This document shows positions 14,258 through 23,040 of a DNA stretch of 31,506 bases, in pieces; position 1 is the stretch's first letter, and each line of letters begins with the position of its first letter. The DNA is taken from positions 1-31,506 of the forward strand of contig JBFHWF010000022.1 in the NCBI GenBank assembly GCA_041589175.1. The letters are read 5' to 3'. The notes below the pieces were generated by a model. The model was not told the DNA's origin. It saw only the letters and a program-made list of their open reading frames with translations, and did no database searches. The position numbers were made by a program, and so were the translations under genes. The stretch comes from SZUA-229 sp041589175. GTDB taxonomy: Bacteria; Pseudomonadota; Gammaproteobacteria; SZUA-229.

Positions 14258-16942
14258 ATGACGAGTGGTAACACTGCCCCCGAAGTGGACATCAAGCAAA
14301 CCAAGACCACATGCCCGTATTGCGGTGTGGGGTGTGGCGTCATAGTGACTGAAGGGCCTGACGGTTTCAGTGTACGGGGCAACCCGGATCATCCATCCAA
14401 TCAGGGGCGTTTATGTTCGAAAGGCGCAGCACTCGCCGAAACACTCGATAACGAAGGGCGTATGCTCAAGCCCCAGGTGAACGGCCTGGTCACCAGCTGG
14501 CAGCAGGCAACCCAGCTTATCGCCAGGCGTCTACAGAAAACCATAGAAGAACACGGAAGAGACTCCGTTGCCATGTATGTATCGGGGCAGCTTCTCACTG
14601 AAGATTATTATGTCGCCAATAAGTTCATGAAGGGTTTTATTGGTAATGCCAATATCGATACGAATTCCAGATTGTGTATGTCATCGGTGGTCGCTGCACA
14701 GAAGCGAGTGTTTGGTGCTGATGCCGTGCCCTGTAGTTATGAGGACATTGATCGCACCAACCTGATCGTGATTACGGGGTCGAACACGGCATGGTGCCAT
14801 CCTGTTATTTTTCAGCGTATTCGTGCGGCTAAAAAGGCAAACCCGAACCTGGATGTGGTCGTCATTGATCCACGACGTACGGCTACCTGTGATCTGGCAG
14901 ATATGCATTTGCCGCTACGTAGCGGCACCGACAGTGTGTTATTTAATGGCTTACTGGTTCACATGAATAATGCAGGAGAGGTTAACCGTCCTTTTCTGGA
15001 TAACTGTGTTGAAGGCCTGGATGCCACCTTAAATGCAGCCTATGAGTCATCTCCCAATGTGCAGACGGTGGCAGAGTCTACTGGCCTGAGTGAGCAACAG
15101 GTGTCCGCATTTTACGCACTGTTTGCCCGTAAGGAAAAAGTTATCACGCTGTTTTCTCAGGGGATAAATCAGAGTACTTCGGGAACTGATAAGGTTAATG
15201 CGATTATTAACTGCCACCTGATTTCAGGGCGTATCGGTCGTCCTGGCATGGGGGCATTCTCCCTTACCGGGCAACCGAATGCTATGGGTGGGAGGGAAGT
15301 CGGTGGACTTGCTAACCAGCTAACAGCGCATATGGAACTTGAGAATCCTGAGCACAGACGCCTGGTACAGAATCACTGGCAGTCCCCCTGTATTGCAGAT
15401 AAGTCTGGCCTGAAGGCGGTGGATCTGTTTGAGGCCATTCTGGATGACAGAATTAAGGCATTATGGATTATTGGTACGAACCCGGCGGTGAGCATGCCGA
15501 ATAATAATCGAGTACGTGATGCGATTGCCCATTGTGATTTTGTTGTGGTGCAGGACTGTATGCAGCAGACAGATACATCGGAACTGGCTCAGGTATTATT
15601 GCCAGCCAGCACCTGGGGTGAGAGAGATGGCATGGTGACTAACTCCGAGCGTCGTATATCACGTCAGCGTGCTTTTCGAAAACCACCTGGAGAAGCCAGG
15701 CCTGACTGGGAAATTATTTCGATGGTGGCTCGAGAAATGGGATTCTCTGAAGGCTTTAATTATGCGTCTCCCCGGGAAATATTCAGTGAGCTGGCAGCCT
15801 TAAGTGGTAAAGATAATAATGGCACACGAGATTATGATATCTCTGCGTTTGCCGGTCTCGACGAAACAGCCTATGAACGCTTTGTGCCGCTACAATGGCC
15901 CGTTACATTCAAGAACCCTGTGGGTACACAACGTCTGTTTGAAGATGGAAAGTTTTATACACCATCTGGCAAAGCACAAATGATACCCATAAACCCAAGA
16001 GCTGCCGCACATACTACCTCAACAACTTACCCACTGGTTCTGAATACAGGGCGTATACGTGACCACTGGCACACCATGACACGCACGGGAAAATCACCAC
16101 GCCTCTCTACGCATATTTCCGAAGCGTTTGTACAGGTTCATCCACAAGATGCGGCACAGTATAAAATTCGCGAATCACAGCTGGTACGGGTGAGTAGTGA
16201 ATGGGGTGAGTGTATTGTCCGGGTGAGTATTACCGATGAAGTGCCACGAAAAATGGTTTTCTGTCCAATGCACTGGAATGATCAGTATGCATCAAATGCA
16301 GTTGTCGACAGGCTGGTAAGTTCTGCGGTTGACCCACACTCCGGACAGCCTGAATTTAAACATACACCCGTGATGATCGAGCCACTACAGAAAGCCTGGT
16401 ATGGGTTTATTCTTTCACGAAGACAACTGGATCTGTCTACCCAGGACTACTGGAATCTGAATAAGGGGCATCACCTGTGGCGCTATGAAATTGCCGGCAA
16501 TGAAACACCACAAAACTGGGCATCTCATGCCAGGGAATTATTATGTGCCAGTGAACCTGATGTTAAATGGATGGAATATTTTGATTCATCTGTACAACGT
16601 TATCGGGCAGCACGTCTCGTTGGTGATTCCCTGGAAAGCTGTATTTTTATAGGTCCTGATCCACACTTGCCAGATCGAGACTGGTTGATGGCACTGTTCG
16701 ATAAGGCAGCGCTGAACGAAAAGGAAAAAGCCTTTTTGTTATCCGGGCGACCAACAGAGTCCACCCATGATGCGGGGGCCAGTGTATGTGCCTGTTTTGG
16801 TGTGGGTAAAAATACTATTGTGCAGGCGATAAGAGAACAGAAACTTGATTCTATAGATGCCATTGGCAAAGCCTTAAAAGCGGGCACCAATTGTGGATCC
16901 TGTATACCTGAGCTTAAAGCCCTGCTCGAGCATCCGGAATAA
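14258..16942 (+). CDS. nasA: Assimilatory nitrate reductase catalytic subunit NasA
   Basis: An 894-residue molybdopterin oxidoreductase that reduces nitrate to nitrite for nitrogen assimilation in the cytoplasm. The N-terminal [4Fe-4S] ligands are Cys19, Cys22, Cys26 and Cys53 (CPYCGVGC). The molybdenum ligand is probably Cys140 in NSRLCMSS. Mo-bis-MGD binding regions follow (ITGSNTAWCHPV, QPNAMGGREVGGL, LNTGRIRDHWHTMTRTG). A C-terminal BFD-like [2Fe-2S] domain carries Cys844, Cys846, Cys879 and Cys882 (CACFGVG...GTNCGSC), as in Klebsiella NasA. There is no Tat or Sec signal. No nitrite reductase, transporter or NasB partner lies in the window. sixA follows after 4 bases. Confidence 0.95.
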   Translation: MTSGNTAPEVDIKQTKTTCPYCGVGCGVIVTEGPDGFSVRGNPDHPSNQGRLCSKGAALAETLDNEGRMLKPQVNGLVTSWQQATQLIARRLQKTIEEHGRDSVAMYVSGQLLTEDYYVANKFMKGFIGNANIDTNSRLCMSSVVAAQKRVFGADAVPCSYEDIDRTNLIVITGSNTAWCHPVIFQRIRAAKKANPNLDVVVIDPRRTATCDLADMHLPLRSGTDSVLFNGLLVHMNNAGEVNRPFLDNCVEGLDATLNAAYESSPNVQTVAESTGLSEQQVSAFYALFARKEKVITLFSQGINQSTSGTDKVNAIINCHLISGRIGRPGMGAFSLTGQPNAMGGREVGGLANQLTAHMELENPEHRRLVQNHWQSPCIADKSGLKAVDLFEAILDDRIKALWIIGTNPAVSMPNNNRVRDAIAHCDFVVVQDCMQQTDTSELAQVLLPASTWGERDGMVTNSERRISRQRAFRKPPGEARPDWEIISMVAREMGFSEGFNYASPREIFSELAALSGKDNNGTRDYDISAFAGLDETAYERFVPLQWPVTFKNPVGTQRLFEDGKFYTPSGKAQMIPINPRAAAHTTSTTYPLVLNTGRIRDHWHTMTRTGKSPRLSTHISEAFVQVHPQDAAQYKIRESQLVRVSSEWGECIVRVSITDEVPRKMVFCPMHWNDQYASNAVVDRLVSSAVDPHSGQPEFKHTPVMIEPLQKAWYGFILSRRQLDLSTQDYWNLNKGHHLWRYEIAGNETPQNWASHARELLCASEPDVKWMEYFDSSVQRYRAARLVGDSLESCIFIGPDPHLPDRDWLMALFDKAALNEKEKAFLLSGRPTESTHDAGASVCACFGVGKNTIVQAIREQKLDSIDAIGKALKAGTNCGSCIPELKALLEHPE

Positions 16943-16946
16943 GCTG

Positions 16947-17438
16947 ATGAAGACGCTATTCCTTGCTCGTCATGCTAAGTCCAGCTGGGATCACGCAGGT
17001 GTTAGAGATTTTAATCGTCCGCTTAATGATAGAGGTTTGCGTGATGCGCCTATAATGGCACAGCGTCTTATCGGTCACCTGTCGAAACATCCTCTACAGA
17101 AAATCATAACCAGTGATGCCAATCGTGCGAGAAGTACCGCATCTGTTTATGCAGATTGTTTACATATACCGATGCAGACAGATGATGAATTATATCTGGC
17201 GGATACGCATAGTCTTTTATCATTTATACACCAGCTAGACGATGATGTGCATGCTGTCATGCTTGTGGGGCATAATCCAGGTATGACAGATATGATCAAT
17301 AGTCTGGCACATATGCAGCTGGATAATTTACCTACCTGTGGAATAGCTGCATTACAATTTCCGTATGCCCACTGGTATAAGATTGTACCGGGTAGTGGAC
17401 AGTTACTGTTTCTCGATTTCCCTAAGAAATCAACTTGA
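16947..17438 (+). CDS. sixA: SixA-like histidine phosphatase
   Basis: A 163-residue member of the short histidine-phosphatase (SixA, COG2062) family. The phospho-accepting His9 sits in LFLARHAKSSW, and the second catalytic His in MLVGHNPGMTDM; TSDANRARSTA holds the conserved Arg. E. coli SixA dephosphorylates phosphohistidine on the nitrogen phosphotransferase protein NPr. The ATG at 16947 begins the domain exactly. An upstream alternative start lies within nasA. The 4-base gap to nasA implies co-transcription, which is interesting because SixA acts in nitrogen-related PTS signalling, though a functional link is not shown. Confidence 0.87.
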   Translation: MKTLFLARHAKSSWDHAGVRDFNRPLNDRGLRDAPIMAQRLIGHLSKHPLQKIITSDANRARSTASVYADCLHIPMQTDDELYLADTHSLLSFIHQLDDDVHAVMLVGHNPGMTDMINSLAHMQLDNLPTCGIAALQFPYAHWYKIVPGSGQLLFLDFPKKST

Positions 17439-17526
17439 TCCTCTTATCTGATTTTTTCTGTTAGTTCAGCTAGTTCATAACTTTCATGCTATCTATAAAG
17501 TGGTAGCGTGAAACTTATGGTGATTC

Positions 17527-18633
17527 ATGTCAATACCCAGCGAGTATCGGTTAATTGCTGAGCATGGTTTTTTACCAGAGCTTGATCCGGCTTGTCATTT
17601 TGATCCCACATCTGACTATCATTTACTCGATCAAATTGGCCAGGAGCTTCCGCAGCGTCTGCAAGAATCGACGTTTCGTCAAACGATAAGTGAAATTAGA
17701 TTCCCGCACTGGAAACTCTCGCCTGATAACAGTCAGTATTTATCATTATTACATTTGTATTATGTTCGTATGGGATTTATTGCCTCCGCCTATATTAATC
17801 AGACGGGGCAGCCGGCTGTACATTCTTTGCCTGAAAATATCGCACGACCACTTGCAGACGCCTGTAACCATCTACGGCGTCCACCCATTCTAAGTTATGA
17901 TGGTTATGCGCTTTATAACTGGCGTAGACTTAACCCGGATATGCCGATTGCACTGGGGAACATTGATACCATTCAGAACTTTGTAAAACTCTATGACGAG
18001 CACTGGTTTATTCTGGTGCATGTAGACATAGAGGCACTGGCTGCCCGTCAGTTTTCACAGGTATTACAATTTCCAGGCTGGATACAGGAGCACAACACGG
18101 ATGCGCTAGAAAATGGTCTGGCGATTATACGTGATACCTTACAACAGCAGACAAACGTTCTGAAACGAATTCCGGAGCACATGGATCCGAATTTATATTT
18201 TAAAACCTTTCGACCCTATATTCGGTTTATCGAGAATATTCGTTTTGAAGGAACGGATTTGCCCGAGCAGTCGCAACGAGGTGAAACGGGGGCACAAAGC
18301 AGTATTATGCCTGCGTTGGTCAGTTTTATGAAAATTCCCCATAAACAGACAATGTTGACCGAGCATCTACACGATATGCGACGTTATATGCCAGATACTC
18401 ACAGACAGTTTATTAGCTGGATAGAAACGTCTGTAGATGATTTTCGGGATCTCGTTTCAGCAGATGCATTCAATGGTGTATTACGTGCAATGGCAGAATT
18501 TCGGCAAGTTCATTATGGCTGGGCTGATCAGTATATTCATCAGCATACAAGCGACCCACGAGGTACAGGCGGAACGCCTTATATGCAGTGGTTAAAACTG
18601 CTTATAGATGAAACGCTGGCATTTCAGAAATAG
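17527..18633 (+). CDS. Indoleamine 2,3-dioxygenase family haem protein
   Basis: A 368-residue protein of the IDO family, which opens the indole ring of tryptophan to N-formylkynurenine. The N-terminus has the EHGFLPELDP and LPENIARPL motifs, then RRPPILSYDGYALYNW. The C-terminal half has LYFKTFRPYIRF, where Phe225 and Arg229 match the substrate-contacting Phe226 and Arg231 of human IDO1. GETGAQSS matches GGSAGQSS, and MRRYMPDTHRQF is conserved. The proximal haem ligand is His329 (EFRQVHYGW), and the GTGG loop lies at 346-349. No kynurenine pathway gene is adjacent. Substrate could differ from tryptophan, since bacterial members are diverse. Confidence 0.85.
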   Translation: MSIPSEYRLIAEHGFLPELDPACHFDPTSDYHLLDQIGQELPQRLQESTFRQTISEIRFPHWKLSPDNSQYLSLLHLYYVRMGFIASAYINQTGQPAVHSLPENIARPLADACNHLRRPPILSYDGYALYNWRRLNPDMPIALGNIDTIQNFVKLYDEHWFILVHVDIEALAARQFSQVLQFPGWIQEHNTDALENGLAIIRDTLQQQTNVLKRIPEHMDPNLYFKTFRPYIRFIENIRFEGTDLPEQSQRGETGAQSSIMPALVSFMKIPHKQTMLTEHLHDMRRYMPDTHRQFISWIETSVDDFRDLVSADAFNGVLRAMAEFRQVHYGWADQYIHQHTSDPRGTGGTPYMQWLKLLIDETLAFQK

Positions 18634-18635
18634 TG

Positions 18636-18830
18636 TCAGGATTCTTTATTCTGATATACCGACATGATGGCTTTAAGTTCATGTGTCAGCGTCAGGCGTT
18701 CTTTGTCATTCAGGTCTTCCGTGCCCTCTACATGCATGCCAGACTCCAGGGTTTCGATAATGGCATATACTGATGTGCAGCCCATCTGGCAATAGGTTTC
18801 GACGAGTTGCGTTATTTTCTGCTGATTCAT
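18636..18830 (-). CDS. Small conserved-looking protein coupled to the tandem thioredoxin gene
   Basis: A 64-residue protein that I do not recognise. It has CQMGC (Cys14, Cys18) near the N-terminus, then an amphipathic helix-rich sequence with acidic turns (GTEDLNDKERLTLTHELKAIM). It has no signal or membrane helix. The ATG overlaps the stop of the thioredoxin gene by 4 bases (ATGA), which supports coding and coupled translation. Two cysteines with three residues between them could be a redox or metal pair, but this is only a possibility. It ends 2 bases from the convergent IDO gene. Confidence 0.75.
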   Translation of the reverse strand: MNQQKITQLVETYCQMGCTSVYAIIETLESGMHVEGTEDLNDKERLTLTHELKAIMSVYQNKES

Positions 18831-19912
18831 TTATCTTTGCCTTTTTTCTGGCTACGGTAATGATGTAGCCAGGCCTGGAACGTCGGGAAATTCTCGTATT
18901 CTTTTCCAATTACATAACGAAGTACATTATTAAGTCGATATAGCCGGATGACAGATTCAACTCGGATAACTTCATTACCCTGCGCATCAAAGAATAGTAG
19001 CGCGGGTGCAAATGTTAATTTTAGGTCTTCTGCCCATTTTGCCGCCGTAGTTTTTACTCCGCTGGGTGTAATAACAGGTGTCTGCGAATAGGTATCGAGC
19101 TGAACGATATCCAGTTTATCGAGCTGCTTTATGACTTCAGGCTGACTCAGTGTGTCACCGTGTAATACATCACATGCATGGCAGCGTGGGTGCTCAAACA
19201 GTACCAGCATGGGTTTACGAATTTCATTCTTCGATACGGGCATGCGACGATCAAGGATGAAGGGGGGCTTCATCTTGTTTTCGATATCATTCAGCTCTTC
19301 TGAGCCAAAACCCAGTGCGGCTTCTGCACGCGAAAGATACTGTCGGAAGGTTTCGACCTGGTAATGTCCATCGGCTACATACTCAAGTGAGGCACGGAAC
19401 TGATACTTAGGGCGATATCCAGGGAGTTTGAGTGCCAGTTGTCCATTACTGTTAAAGAACAGGAGTGAAGGAGTGAAATTAGTTTTGCGGCGTGTGGAAT
19501 AGGTCTTTTCGTTCCAGGTTCGGCCATTAAAGTCCGTAACTGTACGGTCGCCGCGAACATCAATGGCGATCACATTGAAATGTTCCTGAGTATATTTGAC
19601 GATGGCAGGGTCACCCCAGTTACCTTCCAGCTGATATTTACAATAGGGGCAGTCTTTGCGGCCGAAATAGATAATAAGCCCTTTTTTGCCATCATCGATG
19701 GCTTCCTGAAGACTGTCATTGAGATCTAGAAAGCTGAGATTGAACCAGTCGGGCAGATCCAGATCATCTTTCAGTGGCAGGTCGTCAAAACTCAGCTCTC
19801 CTGCGATGCTATCGCCCTGTTGGGCGTAACTGGCGGGGGAGGTGAGTATGAACAGTGCAAGTAGTGTTAGTCTATACAGTGCTCGCATAGGGCTGATTGC
19901 AAACTCTGGCAT
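18827..19912 (-). CDS. Periplasmic tandem thioredoxin-fold protein (SoxW-like)
   Basis: A 361-residue exported protein with two thioredoxin domains. A signal peptide (LYRLTLLALFILTSPASYA, cleavage near residue 30) follows either Met1 or Met9. Met9 (start at 19888) would give a more typical length. Domain 1 has CPYC (88-91) in YFGRKDCPYCKYQLEGNW with cis-Pro in TPSLLFF. Domain 2 has CHAC (244-247) in FEHPRCHACDVLH with cis-Pro in APALLFF. Both motifs are complete, so both may be redox active. Relatives occur in sulfur-oxidising bacteria and resemble SoxW/DsbC-type proteins, but no sox genes are nearby. The 64-residue gene is coupled to its end. Confidence 0.83.
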   Translation of the reverse strand: MPEFAISPMRALYRLTLLALFILTSPASYAQQGDSIAGELSFDDLPLKDDLDLPDWFNLSFLDLNDSLQEAIDDGKKGLIIYFGRKDCPYCKYQLEGNWGDPAIVKYTQEHFNVIAIDVRGDRTVTDFNGRTWNEKTYSTRRKTNFTPSLLFFNSNGQLALKLPGYRPKYQFRASLEYVADGHYQVETFRQYLSRAEAALGFGSEELNDIENKMKPPFILDRRMPVSKNEIRKPMLVLFEHPRCHACDVLHGDTLSQPEVIKQLDKLDIVQLDTYSQTPVITPSGVKTTAAKWAEDLKLTFAPALLFFDAQGNEVIRVESVIRLYRLNNVLRYVIGKEYENFPTFQAWLHHYRSQKKGKDK

Positions 19913-20004
19913 TTATTACCGGGCCAGTTTCCGTTGTTCCAGAACATAATTGTAACCGCTTTGTATTAGACTGTCTCTTTCCCGCATCATTCAATTGATC
20001 TAGC

Positions 20005-21114
20005 TTAATTAATTCGGTGGGCGCGTTGCAGGTATTCGTGGCTACGCATTTCTTCCAGCCGACTTACTGTGCGTCTGAACTCAAATGCCAGCTGCTTGCC
20101 AGTATACAATTCAGCAGGTTGCGCCTGTGCACTCACCAGAAGCTTTACATTGCGGTCATAGACCTCATCGATGAGATTGATAAAGCGGCGCGCTTTATCA
20201 TTATGACTATCGTCCATCAGCGGAATCTGGCTGATAAATAGCGTATGGTACTCGCGAGCGATTTCAATATAGTCTGCGGCACCTCGTTGGTCGCCGCAAA
20301 TACAGTTGAAATCAAACCAGACCATATCACTGCTGTGCAAAAATGCCAGCATGCTTCGGTAATTGATGTTCAGGGTGTAGTCTCTCTGTGCCGCGGTGTT
20401 AGCCATTTCATTGAAGCGCGTCATCATGCTATCGATATCATTCTGACTGGTGCCATACCAGCAGTCAGCCTTTTCCAGCAGGCGCAGGCGATGGTCATCT
20501 TTGCCATCAAGGTGCAGCACCTGTGTATGTGATTTGATGAGCTCAATCGCTGGAAGGAAGCGCTGGCGCTGCAGGCCGTTGCGATATAGCTCATCGGGAG
20601 GCTGATTGGACGTCGCCAGTAACACTATTCCGTGCTTGAACAGAGGGTCCAGTAATCCGTACAACAGCATAGCATCGGTTATATCGAGAACATGGAATTC
20701 GTCAAGGCAGATCACACGATAATGACTGGCATAAGACTGTGCGATACGCTGCAAGGGGTTCTTCTGTTGTCCAACCAGTCTCAACTGATCGTGAATGGCC
20801 TGCATAAAATGATGAAAATGCATACGGATACAGGCATCACCAATACCATACTCCCTGCACAGGGTGTCGTAAAACATATCCATTAGCCATGTTTTTCCAC
20901 GACCGACATCGCCCCACATATAACAGCCACGGGGCGGAGGGCTGGCCAATCGGAATGTCTGTCTGATTTTTTCAAGAGGGGAGCGTTGAAGACGAATGTG
21001 TTGCTGAATATCCAGCTGAAGTTGGGCAAGCACAGAGACCGCTTCAGCCTGAGCGGGGTCGGCATGATAGTCGTGTCTGAGTAGCTGTCGCTGGTATTCG
21101 TCGGTTAATGACAT
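20005..21114 (-). CDS. zapE: Cell division ATPase ZapE (AFG1 family)
   Basis: A 369-residue AFG1-like P-loop ATPase, close to the 375 of E. coli ZapE. Walker A is GDVGRGKT (68-75), Walker B VICLDEF (Asp138, Glu139), sensor region LLATSNQPPDELYRNGLQRQRFLPAI. In E. coli it binds FtsZ and modulates the Z ring under low oxygen and heat. The C-terminal end LAFEFRRTVSRLEEMRSHEYL is also conserved. It is monocistronic and divergent from pyrG, with a 285-bp gap in which a perfect 12-bp palindrome TGTTTTAAAACA lies at 21138-21149. Confidence 0.93.
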   Translation of the reverse strand: MSLTDEYQRQLLRHDYHADPAQAEAVSVLAQLQLDIQQHIRLQRSPLEKIRQTFRLASPPPRGCYMWGDVGRGKTWLMDMFYDTLCREYGIGDACIRMHFHHFMQAIHDQLRLVGQQKNPLQRIAQSYASHYRVICLDEFHVLDITDAMLLYGLLDPLFKHGIVLLATSNQPPDELYRNGLQRQRFLPAIELIKSHTQVLHLDGKDDHRLRLLEKADCWYGTSQNDIDSMMTRFNEMANTAAQRDYTLNINYRSMLAFLHSSDMVWFDFNCICGDQRGAADYIEIAREYHTLFISQIPLMDDSHNDKARRFINLIDEVYDRNVKLLVSAQAQPAELYTGKQLAFEFRRTVSRLEEMRSHEYLQRAHRIN

Positions 21115-21268
21115 AAGTGAAATTTATGATTGAAATATGTTTTAAAACAATAATATAGAGAATATACTTAATTTCATATATTACATGTTTCACGGGGCCT
21201 GTGCTGGCTATATAAGTCTTTTATAACTAGATTATGGACGATTAGCAGAAGATTGTAAGCCAGTATTT

Positions 21269-21277
21269 TGGTATAAA
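21269..21277 (+). promoter_or_regulatory. Possible pyrG promoter (extended -10)
   Basis: TGGTATAAA, an extended -10 with TATAAA at 21272-21277. It is 123 bases before the pyrG ATG, in the 285-bp gap between zapE and pyrG. No -35 stands out. Confidence 0.3.
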
Positions 21278-21399
21278 ACAGGCTGCCTGGATGCTGATGC
21301 CAGAGCAATACAAGTCATTGAGAATCAAATAGTTATTTGCTAATATTCACAGCGATTTCGCTGCACCTCAATTCGACCGATAAGGCCAATAAAAACCTG

Positions 21400-23040
21400 A
21401 TGACACGCTATATTTTTATCACCGGTGGTGTAGTTTCTTCCCTGGGCAAGGGAATCGCTGCCGCCTCCCTGGGTGCAATTCTTGAAGCACGCGGGCTCTC
21501 TGTCAGAATGCTAAAACTCGACCCTTATATCAATGTTGATCCCGGTACCATGAGTCCGTTTCAGCATGGCGAAGTGTACGTGACAGATGATGGGGCTGAA
21601 ACTGATCTTGACCTCGGCCACTACGAGCGTTTTGTTAATTCACGTACCAGTCAGGCAAGTAACTTCACGTCCGGTCGAATTTATGAGTCGGTGATTCGCA
21701 AGGAGCGACGTGGTGAGTACCTGGGTGGAACCGTGCAGGTCATTCCCCATATCACCGATGAGATCAAGCGCAGCATCAAGAAGGGTGCTGAAGGCGCGGA
21801 TATCGCGATGGTCGAAATCGGCGGAACCGTGGGTGACATAGAGTCGCTGCCATTTATGGAAGCGATTCGTCAGATGGGTGTTGAACTGGGGCATGACCGT
21901 GCCATATTCATTCATCTCACGTTAGTGCCTTATATTGCATCCGCCGGTGAGGTAAAAACCAAGCCAACTCAGCACTCGGTTAAAGAATTACGATCCATTG
22001 GTATTCAGCCAGATATTCTGCTGTGCCGTTCAGAGAAGTTCCTGCCACTGGATGAGCGCCGCAAGATCGCTCTGTTTACCAATGTTGAAGAAAAGGCAGT
22101 TATTTCTGCGAAAGACCTGGATCATATCTACAAAATCCCACAGTGGTTACACGATCAGGGTCTGGATAAGATCGTCGCTGACAAGCTACGCCTGGATATA
22201 CCAGCCGCTGACCTGTCAGACTGGCAGGCAGTGGTAGAAGCGTTGGAGCATCCGGATTCAGAAGTGACTATCGGCATGGTGGGTAAGTATGTTGACCTTA
22301 CCGAGTCTTATAAGTCGCTAAACGAGGCATTGAGCCACGCTGGCATACAGAACCGTGCCAGAGTGCATATCAAATATATCGACTCCGAAGTACTTGAGTC
22401 GGGTGATATGAGCCAGCTACAAACCCTCGACGCGATACTGGTACCCGGAGGTTTCGGTAAACGGGGTGTCGAAGGCAAGATCGCAGCGGTTCAGTATGCT
22501 CGCGAACACAGCATTCCATATCTTGGTATCTGTCTGGGTATGCAGGTTGCGGTTATTGAATATGCGCGTCATATGGCGGGTATGGCAGATGCTCACAGTA
22601 CCGAGTTTTCCAGCAAAACGACACACCCTGTCATTGCGCTGATTACGGAGTGGCAAACGAGCAGTGGTGAAACAGAGACCCGTGATGAAAACTCTGATCT
22701 GGGTGGTACGATGCGCCTGGGGGCGCAGACCTGTCACCTGGAAGATGGCAGCAATATTCGGCGTATTTATAACGCGTCTGAAATCTCGGAGCGTCATCGT
22801 CACCGTTATGAATTTAATAATACCTATCTGGATGCACTTAGCGAGAAAGGGCTGAAGTTTTCTGGCCGTTCCGTAGATGGAAATCTGGTCGAAGTGGTTG
22901 AGATAGCCGATCACCCCTGGTTTGTTGCCTGCCAGTTCCATCCTGAGTTTACGTCCACGCCACGTAAAGGACATCCACTGTTTACAGACTTTATCAAGGC
23001 AGCCTGTAAGCACCGTGACAACCAGGGTGAAGCCTCGTGA
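21400..23040 (+). CDS. pyrG: CTP synthase
   Basis: A 546-residue enzyme that makes CTP from UTP with glutamine or ammonia; E. coli PyrG has 545. The synthetase domain (1-265) has FITGGVVSSLGKGIAAASLG and the NVDPGTMSP signature. The glutaminase domain has GICLGMQ (nucleophile about Cys378), and His514 and Glu516 in CQFHPEFTS. The ATG at 21400 (MTRYIFITGG) is chosen by comparison with the family. A longer reading from TTG at 21337 would add 21 non-conserved residues. It overlaps kdsA by 4 bases, and leads the conserved pyrG-kdsA-eno block. Confidence 0.97.
   Translation: MTRYIFITGGVVSSLGKGIAAASLGAILEARGLSVRMLKLDPYINVDPGTMSPFQHGEVYVTDDGAETDLDLGHYERFVNSRTSQASNFTSGRIYESVIRKERRGEYLGGTVQVIPHITDEIKRSIKKGAEGADIAMVEIGGTVGDIESLPFMEAIRQMGVELGHDRAIFIHLTLVPYIASAGEVKTKPTQHSVKELRSIGIQPDILLCRSEKFLPLDERRKIALFTNVEEKAVISAKDLDHIYKIPQWLHDQGLDKIVADKLRLDIPAADLSDWQAVVEALEHPDSEVTIGMVGKYVDLTESYKSLNEALSHAGIQNRARVHIKYIDSEVLESGDMSQLQTLDAILVPGGFGKRGVEGKIAAVQYAREHSIPYLGICLGMQVAVIEYARHMAGMADAHSTEFSSKTTHPVIALITEWQTSSGETETRDENSDLGGTMRLGAQTCHLEDGSNIRRIYNASEISERHRHRYEFNNTYLDALSEKGLKFSGRSVDGNLVEVVEIADHPWFVACQFHPEFTSTPRKGHPLFTDFIKAACKHRDNQGEAS

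Noticed and set aside
21138..21149. Palindrome TGTTTTAAAACA upstream of zapE
   Set aside because: Perfect, but in a strongly A/T-rich stretch where such short palindromes are expected by chance.
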